From Nitrospirota bacterium (GTDB lineage: Bacteria; Nitrospirota; Thermodesulfovibrionia; Thermodesulfovibrionales; UBA1546): a DNA stretch of 5,801 bases. Below are positions 1 to 5,801 of this stretch, in pieces. The first letter of the stretch is position 1, and each line of letters opens with the position of its first letter. The position numbers were made by a program, and so were the translations under genes. Under the pieces are notes generated by a model. The model ran no database searches and was not told the origin of the DNA. It was given only the letters and a program-made list of their open reading frames with translations. Location: contig SCSY01000231.1 of NCBI GenBank assembly GCA_004298625.1, positions 1 through 5,801 of the forward strand, given 5' to 3'.

Positions 1-1220
1 CCGCCGAAGATATTTCCTCCGAGTGCAGCCCAGATGTTGTCGGAGAAGTTATATTTAATTTCAGGGTTTGCCAGATAATCGCCTTCGGATGCGCTGTAAA
101 AAGAAACGAGGGAGAGTTTTAAGGTCTGATGCATTAAAAGCTGAGTCAGCCTCATCGTGACAAGCTGTCCGATTTTCCTGTCCTTTGGAAGTCCTCCCGG
201 CTGCGCTCTTTTATATTCGGAATAGTTATGCATATATTCAGTAAAATACTGCGCCCCGATTGTGAAGTCTTCCCAGAGTTGTCGTTGGTAGCCGATGAGA
301 GCTTTTGTCTGGGAGTTGGGCACTGTGTAATCTGCTCCGTTTCTGTCCTGTCGTGAGTCATAATATCCAGCTTCAAAGCTTACCACACCGTCCAAGGCCC
401 GTCCCTGAAGGCTTGCGCCGTAAACAGAAAGCTTCGGATAATGGAACGTGATTTTTGTTGTGTTATTCAGGGCATCCGGTATCATATACGGCTTGCGGTA
501 AAAGCCGCGATAGAAATATACGGATGTATCAAAACCTGCTATGTCTCTGTAAATTCTTGCAGCAAGTTCCGTATTCTCAAAATTTGACGCAGGGTCTTTT
601 TCTTCTCTATGCGTAACATTTGGCATAGGGTCGAACATATAGAATCTTTTTGAATCAGGATAGTTGTTTGGCTCAAAAATCGGAATAGCAACAAGTTCGA
701 TTGAGGCAAATTCGGGATATGCCCCGAGTTTTACTCCGTCAACTCCTTTTTTCAGATACTCTAACGGCCTGCCTGAGAAAAATGCCTCGTAGTCCTTTGG
801 GAAAACATCGTTTATGAATATCAGATCACCGACTCCCCATGTGATTACTTGTCTCCCAAGACGTGTATCCCATTTGCCTGAGGTGTAATCAATATAGCCT
901 TCTCTTAATTCCATGTCGGCCTTTCTATCAATGTGATCATAAAATGCATCGGTCTTTAAAAACAGTCTGAATGGCTCTCTGTTTGCATCGAGTTTTAACT
1001 GCACTCTCTCCTCAGCCCATTTGAAATCTCCGCCATCGGGATTTGATGAATCCGTGCCGAGGGAATAATTTCCCTGAAAGAAGCCGTGAATTGAAACATC
1101 AGCTGCGTATATAGAAGACGGAAGACAGAATGCGGCCAGCAGAATTAAGACTTTAAGGCTGTTTCTGATTTGTTTTCCTCTCTCTTTAAGCAATTTAATG
1201 TTATGGATATTTGTTGTCAT
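1..1220 (-). CDS. Outer-membrane beta-barrel protein, DUF1302/porin-like (3' end outside window)
   Basis: The minus-strand frame is open from an ATG at 1218-1220 to the window edge, giving 406 complete codons with no stop; the C-terminus is missing. Residues 1-39 look like a signal peptide with a long basic N-region, a hydrophobic core (about 22-33) and an AxA-type site ending SIYA, so cleavage is probably after residue 39. The mature part has alternating aromatic and polar strands typical of outer-membrane barrels. The stretch around residues 104-129 (LREGYIDY, then LGRQVITWG) is the hallmark I associate with DUF1302 and related porin families. It is the last visible gene of the cluster, 97 bp after the LolA-like gene, and could be the outer-membrane partner of the RND transporter. 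No strong Shine-Dalgarno is seen; only a G-rich GGGGTGG about 10 bases upstream, which belongs to the palindromic repeat. The barrel call is firm, the exact family less so, and the substrate unknown. Confidence 0.8.
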   Translation of the reverse strand, partial: MTTNIHNIKLLKERGKQIRNSLKVLILLAAFCLPSSIYAADVSIHGFFQGNYSLGTDSSNPDGGDFKWAEERVQLKLDANREPFRLFLKTDAFYDHIDRKADMELREGYIDYTSGKWDTRLGRQVITWGVGDLIFINDVFPKDYEAFFSGRPLEYLKKGVDGVKLGAYPEFASIELVAIPIFEPNNYPDSKRFYMFDPMPNVTHREEKDPASNFENTELAARIYRDIAGFDTSVYFYRGFYRKPYMIPDALNNTTKITFHYPKLSVYGASLQGRALDGVVSFEAGYYDSRQDRNGADYTVPNSQTKALIGYQRQLWEDFTIGAQYFTEYMHNYSEYKRAQPGGLPKDRKIGQLVTMRLTQLLMHQTLKLSLVSFYSASEGDYLANPEIKYNFSDNIWAALGGNIFG

Positions 1221-1229
1221 GTTTTATTT

Positions 1230-1314
1230 ACCACCCCTTATCCCCTCCTAAAATAGGAGGGGAACTTTTTGAGGTATCAACTCCCCTCCTTGGTTAAGGA
1301 GGGGCAGGGGTGGT
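1230..1314. repeat. Nested palindromic intergenic repeat (two hairpins inside an outer stem)
   Basis: An outer 9-bp inverted repeat (1230-1238 with 1306-1314) encloses two perfect hairpins. The first has a 10-bp stem, 1241-1250 with 1254-1263, and a 3-base loop. The second has a 9-bp stem, 1283-1291 with 1296-1304, and a 4-base loop. Both use the same C-rich arm, TCCCCTCCT, at 1241-1249 and 1282-1290. The whole could fold as a three-way junction. It fills nearly all of the gap between the LolA-like and barrel genes. Neither hairpin is followed by a T tract on the minus strand, so it does not look like an intrinsic terminator. It resembles REP- or MITE-like dispersed elements; only one copy is visible here, so dispersal is inferred. 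Confidence 0.8.
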
Positions 1315-1317
1315 TTG

Positions 1318-2106
1318 TCATTCAATCCATTTCTTAGGCGGCTGCTTTAGAAAGCGTTCCGAAAAAAGGCTGTCTTCAATGCCGATATTGAAATCGGCCT
1401 TTAGATACGAAACCTCTGTCCTGTGACCGCTCAGAAGATTCTTCATTATCCTCTTGGTTATAGTCGGAAAGCCTTTAATATCTTTGATTTCCTCCGCAGT
1501 AAAGACCCTGCTGAGCTCGCCTTTTTTGTCATAATATTCTTCCTTAAGCGGCAGGAAGTTGCCTTTATCAATCCACGAGAGTTTATAACTGTAATCAACA
1601 TCCCCCTTCCTGGGTGCGCTTTTTACGACATAACAATCCCTTGCTCCGAGTTTTTCTTCTTTTACCATTGTATGTGTATCATCCTGAATATCCCTTCCCG
1701 ATACATCCTCATATGTAAAGTCAGAGCCTACAAAGCTTGAAGTCTTGTCCTGCGCAGCGATCCTCCTAACCATGTTGATTGCAGGGACAAAGAGCCATCT
1801 GTCATCATCTTTTGCAGGATATTTGTAAACCATAAATGTCATATCTTTAACATCCGCAGGCTGAAAGAAATACATAAAGGATTTCTGCTCGCCGCCCGCC
1901 TCGCCGAAGTTTTTCCTGAGCATGGTGAGTTCCCTTACCCTCTCAGAGCCGCTTTTGCTTATGAGCTTCATCATTACCCTCGCCTTGAAATCCTTGCCCT
2001 GATAGTGAAAAGCAGCCTGTGATTTTTTCATCACATCTTCCGCGCTTATTGCAAAGACCTCAAAAGGCATAAGCATTACGAGAAAAACAACTAAAAATCT
2101 GAACAT
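1318..2106 (-). CDS. Outer membrane lipoprotein-sorting (LolA-like) periplasmic protein
   Basis: This 262-residue protein begins with a signal peptide (hydrophobic residues 2-15, probable cleavage after FEVFA at residue 19) and no lipobox cysteine, so it should be soluble in the periplasm. The rest reads as a LolA/LolB-like half-barrel, of the family often annotated 'outer membrane lipoprotein-sorting protein'. Diagnostic segments are WLFVPAI (104-110), VRRI (113-116) and the SSFVGSDFTYED block (123-134). Such proteins bind hydrophobic cargo and are often encoded beside RND/MMPL transporters, as here. Its ATG follows the transporter's TAA after a single base, with AAGGAGG overlapping the transporter's last codons, which fixes the start and suggests translational coupling. 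It is probably a periplasmic shuttle or accessory for the transporter. The cargo is unknown, and it should not be equated with true LolA. Confidence 0.88.
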   Translation of the reverse strand: MFRFLVVFLVMLMPFEVFAISAEDVMKKSQAAFHYQGKDFKARVMMKLISKSGSERVRELTMLRKNFGEAGGEQKSFMYFFQPADVKDMTFMVYKYPAKDDDRWLFVPAINMVRRIAAQDKTSSFVGSDFTYEDVSGRDIQDDTHTMVKEEKLGARDCYVVKSAPRKGDVDYSYKLSWIDKGNFLPLKEEYYDKKGELSRVFTAEEIKDIKGFPTITKRIMKNLLSGHRTEVSYLKADFNIGIEDSLFSERFLKQPPKKWIE

Positions 2107-2107
2107 C

Positions 2108-4405
2108 TTAAACCTCCTTAAAAAGCCAGCCCTTCATCAATACAATCAGGGCCGGCAAATATATTATTGTCATTACTGCGCTCAGAAGCATCATGCTCAC
2201 AATAAGCGCGCCTACTGTTATATACGGCGTAAGAGGAGAAAACATCATGACTGCAAAAGAAGCTGCGAAAAGGATCGCATTGCGCATGATGCCCTTGCCG
2301 GGCCGAGCCGCGGTCCAGAGAAGGGCATCTGTTAACGGCTCCTGTGCTTCTTTCAGTCTTTGTTTAAGCCTGCTTACAAAATGAATGGCAAAATCCACAG
2401 CCATACCGAGGCTGAGGCATGAAAGAACCGATATCGGCATATCAAACCTCTTGCCTGAAAAACCTATAACGCCATAAACGAGAATCACTGTGAATACCAG
2501 CGGCACATAGCTCACCAATGCCCATTTGAATGAACGGAAATTAAAGACGAGTATCACGAACACCACAATGAGCGCAAGGACAAAGCCCTTGACCATATCC
2601 CATAACACTTCATGGTTCCATATAAGGTTGAAATAGGCTATGCCGGCAGGCTTAAGCTCCAGCGGAATTGGACTTTGCTTTTTGTATTCGTTTGCCGCTT
2701 TTATTACCCCTTCCATTGCCCCTGAGTCCCAGGTCTTAAGCTGCACCCAGATATTCGCCTTCTTGAACGAAGGGTCAACCACGTTGTCCAGATCGGACGG
2801 CTTTGCCGACATGCTGAAGAGAAACAGGTACTGTCCCACGGCCTCTTTTGTTTCAGGCACCATATCGTATTCCGGGTTATCGTCGTGCAATACCCGGTTA
2901 ATCCTTTTAACATAATCCACTACCGAGAATGTCTTTCCCACAACATTCAATTTTTCAAGGTGCCTCTGGAGCCCCTCTATATAACGCATGGCTTCCGGAG
3001 TTTTTATATATTCATCATTACTCTCCGAGATAGCCACAACATAGCCCAGTGATGTGCCGCCGAGAGCGCTGTTTATCTCCCTGTCTGCAACGCGCACCTC
3101 GCTGTTCTTTTTGAACCACTCTACCAGATTGTTATTCACCACAATCTTTGATATGCCTATAACTGCAATAAGGAAGAGGATAATGCCTGTAATGACTGTA
3201 GCCTTAGATTTGTAAACGCCCAGACCGGCAAGTCTTTTAAGTAATCGGGATGTCCCGCCTGTCGCCATACCCTCGCCCTGTGACGCCTTATCAAGGTTAG
3301 CCTCCTTCACAAACATGAACATCGCCGGTATAAAACTGAAGCTTAAAACCCTCAGCGCTACCGTGCCGAATGCCACAAGACCGCCGAATACCTTGACCGG
3401 AATGATATTCATAAACAACATCACTCCGAAACCTGCTGCAGTTGCCAGAGCTGTGTAGCGCACAGGACGTCCCACTGCCTTCATGGTCTCAATTATCGCA
3501 GCCTTTTTATCCCTCTTTTCTTTATAACGGAAATAAAACTCGTTAAAGATATGCATGCTGTCTGTTGCGATCGCCATCAGAAAGACCGGCGCCATTGAGC
3601 TCATGATATAAATGGGAACTCCGAGGGCTATGAAAAGACCCATGCTCCAGACAATGCTTATCATCGCATCCATCATCAGGGTTATGGATAAAAAAAGGTC
3701 TTTGAACATCATATATCTGACAAAGAGCATCACCATGCCGGCAATAGGCGCAAAGATTGCCATAAGCTTGAACATCTCTGCCCCAAAGGTATCTCTTGCG
3801 ACAGGATCACCGGCAACATAGTATTTTTCATCGCCTTTTTCTTTCTTTAATATCTCCCGTATCTTGTCCGCTACCTCTTTGCCGTTGGCTCCTTTTTCAA
3901 GCGGCACATAAATAGCTGTAGTCTTTCCATCATTTGAGATAATGCGGTTCAGGAAGAGTGGGTTGTCATAGAGGTCTTTCTGAAATGCTTTTAACTCCAC
4001 TTCGTTCTCAGGCACATCAGTCATAAGCGGCGCTACTCGCAGAGCGCCTTCGGCGGCAGTTACATTAGTGATAGTGGGGAAGCTGTTCACATCACGCGAG
4101 GCAACGCCTTTTATCCTCACGATCTCATCGGTTATCCTCTTAATCTTTCCCAGGGTATCTGTATTTACAATGCCCTTCTCGTTTTTTATTCCCACCGCAA
4201 TCATGTCTTCATAAAGGCCGAATGTCTTATCAACCTCGTCATTCCAGACCCTCACATCCGAGGTCTCGGGCAGCATGTGCTTGGGGTTGGTGTCTCTCTG
4301 CATCTTCGGGAACTGGGTCATGAATGCAAGGGTGACGATTAAAGAAAGCACCACGATTAGTTTCGGGTGATTCACTGAAAACTCAACCAAAGAAAATTTA
4401 CGCAT
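2108..4405 (-). CDS. RND superfamily transporter, MMPL/HAE3 type
   Basis: The 765-residue protein has the duplicated RND plan. Helix 1 (about 15-32) is followed by a periplasmic domain (about 35-210) and helices 2-6 (about 213-231, 237-260, 264-287, 318-336, 340-366). Helix 7 (about 401-423) is followed by a second periplasmic domain (about 425-600) and helices 8-12 (about 603-622, 626-648, 655-678, 707-724, 728-757). Both halves keep a membrane acidic residue expected for proton coupling: Asp282 in ATDSMHIF (helix 4) and Asp671 in AVDFAIHF (helix 10), with His285 and His675 nearby. At about 765 residues it is shorter than drug-efflux HAE1 pumps (over 1000) and fits HAE3/MMPL proteins that move lipids or hydrophobes. 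No membrane-fusion protein gene is adjacent, which also argues against a tripartite drug pump. It lies 48 bp after the SQR gene and is coupled to the LolA-like gene. Family is confident; substrate is unknown. Confidence 0.93.
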   Translation of the reverse strand: MRKFSLVEFSVNHPKLIVVLSLIVTLAFMTQFPKMQRDTNPKHMLPETSDVRVWNDEVDKTFGLYEDMIAVGIKNEKGIVNTDTLGKIKRITDEIVRIKGVASRDVNSFPTITNVTAAEGALRVAPLMTDVPENEVELKAFQKDLYDNPLFLNRIISNDGKTTAIYVPLEKGANGKEVADKIREILKKEKGDEKYYVAGDPVARDTFGAEMFKLMAIFAPIAGMVMLFVRYMMFKDLFLSITLMMDAMISIVWSMGLFIALGVPIYIMSSMAPVFLMAIATDSMHIFNEFYFRYKEKRDKKAAIIETMKAVGRPVRYTALATAAGFGVMLFMNIIPVKVFGGLVAFGTVALRVLSFSFIPAMFMFVKEANLDKASQGEGMATGGTSRLLKRLAGLGVYKSKATVITGIILFLIAVIGISKIVVNNNLVEWFKKNSEVRVADREINSALGGTSLGYVVAISESNDEYIKTPEAMRYIEGLQRHLEKLNVVGKTFSVVDYVKRINRVLHDDNPEYDMVPETKEAVGQYLFLFSMSAKPSDLDNVVDPSFKKANIWVQLKTWDSGAMEGVIKAANEYKKQSPIPLELKPAGIAYFNLIWNHEVLWDMVKGFVLALIVVFVILVFNFRSFKWALVSYVPLVFTVILVYGVIGFSGKRFDMPISVLSCLSLGMAVDFAIHFVSRLKQRLKEAQEPLTDALLWTAARPGKGIMRNAILFAASFAVMMFSPLTPYITVGALIVSMMLLSAVMTIIYLPALIVLMKGWLFKEV
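2113..2119 (-). promoter_or_regulatory. Ribosome binding site of the LolA-like gene, inside the transporter gene
   Basis: AAGGAGG on the minus strand lies within the transporter's final Lys-Glu-Val codons, 6 bases before the ATG at 2104-2106. The transporter's TAA sits between them. This arrangement favours reinitiation or coupled translation of the two proteins. Confidence 0.85.
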
Positions 4406-4407
4406 TA

Positions 4408-4414
4408 CTCCTCC
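4408..4414 (-). promoter_or_regulatory. Ribosome binding site of the RND transporter gene
   Basis: GGAGGAG on the minus strand ends two bases before the ATG at 4403-4405, supporting that start. The rest of the 48-bp gap (4406-4453) is A/T-rich and holds a small direct repeat of TTCAGA and an AGCGCT palindrome. No terminator or clear promoter is visible in it, so the two genes are probably cotranscribed. Confidence 0.8.
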
Positions 4415-4453
4415 AATAAAAATCGTTTCAGATTGTTCAGAGCGCTTTATAAC

Positions 4454-5641
4454 TTACGGCAAGTTGCTCAGACCGTGCCTGATTTTCCATAAAAAATATT
4501 TTTCAAAAAGCGCCTTGCCCCATTTCCAATAAATTCCTTCCTTAAAAGCCGATTCCTGTCTCGGCGGCAGCAAGGGGTTTGCCTTCATATACGCGGCGGT
4601 ATTGCCCATGTCCATGAGGCAGAAGACATCTATCGGGACTTCGGCAGGAAATGCACTGCCCTTAATCTCTGCCGCGATTGTTGCGGCAGAGGTCTTTGCC
4701 ATCTTCACAGTCATATATCCTGTCTTTGGGACGCCCGTAGGAACAGGCGTCTGCTCAGGCGGCGCTATCGCGACTGTGACGCCGACGGCAAATATGTTCT
4801 TGTATTTTGTATGCCTATATCTGCCGTCAACGGGTATAAATCCCCTCGGATTTCCGAGATGAGCAACTGCGGGGACTCCCTTCATCGCCGGAGCGAACAT
4901 AGAAAGCTTGAAGGGTATTTTAGAGCCGTCCTTAAGCTTCAGCTCCCCCGGAGTAATCTCTTCAACAGCGGCATTTACAATAAATTTTATATCCCGGTTT
5001 GAAAACTCGTCTTCCATTACCCTCTTTGAATTCCTGAGCCCTCCTATTCCGAAGTGGCCGATATACGGCTCTGAGGTAACGAATATTATGGGGGCCTTAT
5101 GCCTTAGTCCCATTCTTCTTAGCTCAGCGTCTATCTCAAATGCATATTCATAAGGCGGGCCGAAACAGCTTACGCCCTGAACAGAGCCGGTTACAATCGC
5201 GCCGGGATTTTCAAGGAATTTATTCCAGGCCTTATTTGCTTTTTCAGCCTGCGGGAGCGTGAATATGCATTCTGCAATGCCCTTCTCCGGCATAAGCCCG
5301 GGGACCTCCTCAAAGGCCAGGTGAGGCCCGGTTGCGATAACTAAATAGTCATAGGACAGCTCCTGCGAGGTTGTCTTGACTTTTGAAGAATCGGCGTCAA
5401 CACCTACCGCAGCTTCATTTATAAAGTTTATTCCCTTCCTTTCAAGGATCGGCCTTAACGGGATTGTTATGTCTTCGGCTTTTCTCCATCCCATTGCAAG
5501 CCAGGGCAGAGACGGTATGAAGACGAACTTGTCGTCATCGCATACAACAGTGACATCCGCCTTAGCGCCGAGAAGCCTTTTTAATTCAAATGCCGCTGTG
5601 AGCCCGCCGAATGAACCGCCTAAAATTACTATCTTTGCCAT
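4454..5641 (-). CDS. sqr: Sulfide:quinone oxidoreductase family flavoprotein
   Basis: The 395-residue protein is a two-Rossmann FAD oxidoreductase of normal SQR length. It has an N-terminal dinucleotide-binding motif (GGSFGG, 8-13), ATGP at 103-106, and a second FAD motif at about 283-292 (IFAVGVTVAI) followed by TPVPTGVPKTGYM (298-310), a pattern typical of SQRs. Cysteines at 125, 159 (in VQGVSCFGPPYEY) and 341 (in VFCLMDMG) match the expected places of the three redox cysteines of characterised SQRs. The C-terminus (about 366-390) is rich in Trp, Phe, Tyr, Lys and Arg and looks like the amphipathic membrane-binding region. Such enzymes oxidise sulfide to sulfane sulfur or polysulfide at the cytoplasmic membrane and pass electrons to quinone. 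No signal peptide is present. A good RBS supports the ATG. Flavocytochrome c sulfide dehydrogenase subunits and type II NADH dehydrogenases are related alternatives, less likely given the cysteines and lack of an export signal. Confidence 0.88.
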   Translation of the reverse strand: MAKIVILGGSFGGLTAAFELKRLLGAKADVTVVCDDDKFVFIPSLPWLAMGWRKAEDITIPLRPILERKGINFINEAAVGVDADSSKVKTTSQELSYDYLVIATGPHLAFEEVPGLMPEKGIAECIFTLPQAEKANKAWNKFLENPGAIVTGSVQGVSCFGPPYEYAFEIDAELRRMGLRHKAPIIFVTSEPYIGHFGIGGLRNSKRVMEDEFSNRDIKFIVNAAVEEITPGELKLKDGSKIPFKLSMFAPAMKGVPAVAHLGNPRGFIPVDGRYRHTKYKNIFAVGVTVAIAPPEQTPVPTGVPKTGYMTVKMAKTSAATIAAEIKGSAFPAEVPIDVFCLMDMGNTAAYMKANPLLPPRQESAFKEGIYWKWGKALFEKYFLWKIRHGLSNLP

Positions 5642-5645
5642 GTTG

Positions 5646-5652
5646 CCTCCCC
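5646..5652 (-). promoter_or_regulatory. Ribosome binding site of the SQR gene
   Basis: GGGGAGG on the minus strand lies 4 bases before the ATG at 5639-5641, just downstream of the repeat region. It supports this ATG as the start and leaves the Rossmann motif close to the N-terminus, as the family requires. Confidence 0.8.
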
Positions 5653-5654
5653 AT

Positions 5655-5737
5655 TAAGCTTTCAGCTTTTAGCCGTCAGCTTTCAGTAAAAACTCCCTTG
5701 TCCTGTCGTGCTGACCGCTGAACGCTGATTGCTGATT
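5655..5737. repeat. Inverted pair of 7-bp tandem repeats upstream of the SQR gene
   Basis: The left half (5655-5686) is about 4.5 imperfect copies of a 7-bp unit, consensus TCAGCTT. The right half (5710-5737) is four copies of GCTGANN, the same core in reverse orientation. The halves are separated by about 23 bases (5687-5709). Aligned as an inverted repeat (5661-5686 against 5711-5736), most positions pair, so a long imperfect hairpin is possible. The element occupies nearly the whole spacer between the upstream gene's stop and the SQR ribosome binding site. It may be a dispersed REP-like element or a regulatory array; neither is shown by this window alone. Confidence 0.75.
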
Positions 5738-5741
5738 TCTA

Positions 5742-5801
5742 TCAGAACATCCCAATAACTTTATCACTTCCAGCCATTAAGTCAACAAGGCCGTCGTAGC
5801 T
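5742..5801 (-). CDS. C-terminal end of an upstream gene (5' part outside window)
   Basis: On the minus strand one frame is open from the window edge for 19 codons and ends with TGA at 5742-5744, reading SYDGLVDLMAGSDKVIGMF. The other two minus-strand frames stop early in this stretch. The ending, a short helix then a 'DKVIGMF' strand, recalls the C-terminus of DsrE/DsrF-like small sulfur-relay proteins, which would fit beside an SQR. Nineteen residues are too few to assign a family. The gene is co-oriented with the SQR gene and ends about 100 bp before it. Confidence 0.5.
   Translation of the reverse strand, partial: SYDGLVDLMAGSDKVIGMF

Noticed and set aside
152..376. Open frame of 74 codons on the minus strand
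   Set aside because: It overlaps the barrel gene in another frame. The barrel frame is open for 406 codons with a signal peptide and family motifs, so this is a shadow.
1241..1304. The GC-rich hairpins as intrinsic terminators
   Set aside because: On the minus strand neither stem is followed by a run of T. A T-rich stretch exists only on the plus strand after the first hairpin (1266-1270), and no plus-strand gene ends there.
1423..1740. Plus-strand open frame of 105 codons, and similar ones opposite the transporter and SQR genes
   Set aside because: They lie antisense within strongly supported genes and show no domain or convincing start context.
2108..4405. Loss of the Tyr partners of the membrane Asp residues (Ser283, Phe672), compared with MmpL3 Asp-Tyr pairs
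   Set aside because: The ADS/TDSxH and VDFxIH forms are, to my knowledge, common in bacterial HAE3-type proteins, so this is not evidence of an inactive pump.
5655..5737. Short-repeat array as a CRISPR
   Set aside because: Units are 7 bp, directly adjacent with no unique spacers, and the two halves are inverted.
5653..5741. Sigma-70 promoter for the SQR gene
   Set aside because: No convincing -35/-10 pair with proper spacing is visible among the repeats; a promoter may lie further upstream or use another sigma factor.

Overview
All recognisable genes in this window lie on the minus strand, so transcription runs from high to low coordinates. The layout suggests one co-oriented cluster: the last codons of an unidentified gene (5742-5801), a short spacer filled by an inverted pair of 7-bp tandem repeats (5655-5737), a sulfide:quinone oxidoreductase (SQR) family flavoprotein (4454-5641), an RND/MMPL-type inner-membrane transporter (2108-4405), a periplasmic LolA-like protein (1318-2106), a nested palindromic repeat (1230-1314), and the first 406 codons of an outer-membrane beta-barrel protein of the DUF1302/porin type (1-1220, running off the window).

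The last three genes form a plausible trans-envelope set. The transporter has 12 predicted membrane helices and two large periplasmic loops. The LolA-like protein has a signal peptide and is translationally coupled to the transporter: one base separates stop from start, and the ribosome binding site lies inside the transporter's last codons. The barrel protein would sit in the outer membrane. By analogy with the HAE3/MMPL and Lol families, such a set could move a hydrophobic or lipidic substrate between the inner and outer membranes. The substrate cannot be read from the sequence. The SQR lies 48 bp upstream of the transporter and keeps three cysteines in the positions expected for sulfide oxidation, so the neighbourhood links sulfide or sulfane-sulfur metabolism with an envelope transport module. 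Whether that link is functional is inference.

The organism is a Gram-negative (diderm) bacterium, because a signal-peptide-bearing LolA-like protein and an outer-membrane barrel are present. It has moderate GC, and its short intergenic spaces carry palindromic repeats. An anaerobic or sulfur-metabolising lineage such as Nitrospirota or a deltaproteobacterial group fits the gene content, but this is an impression and was not tested. There is no RNA gene, CRISPR array, transposase or clear promoter or terminator. No gene-free stretch reaches 300 bases.
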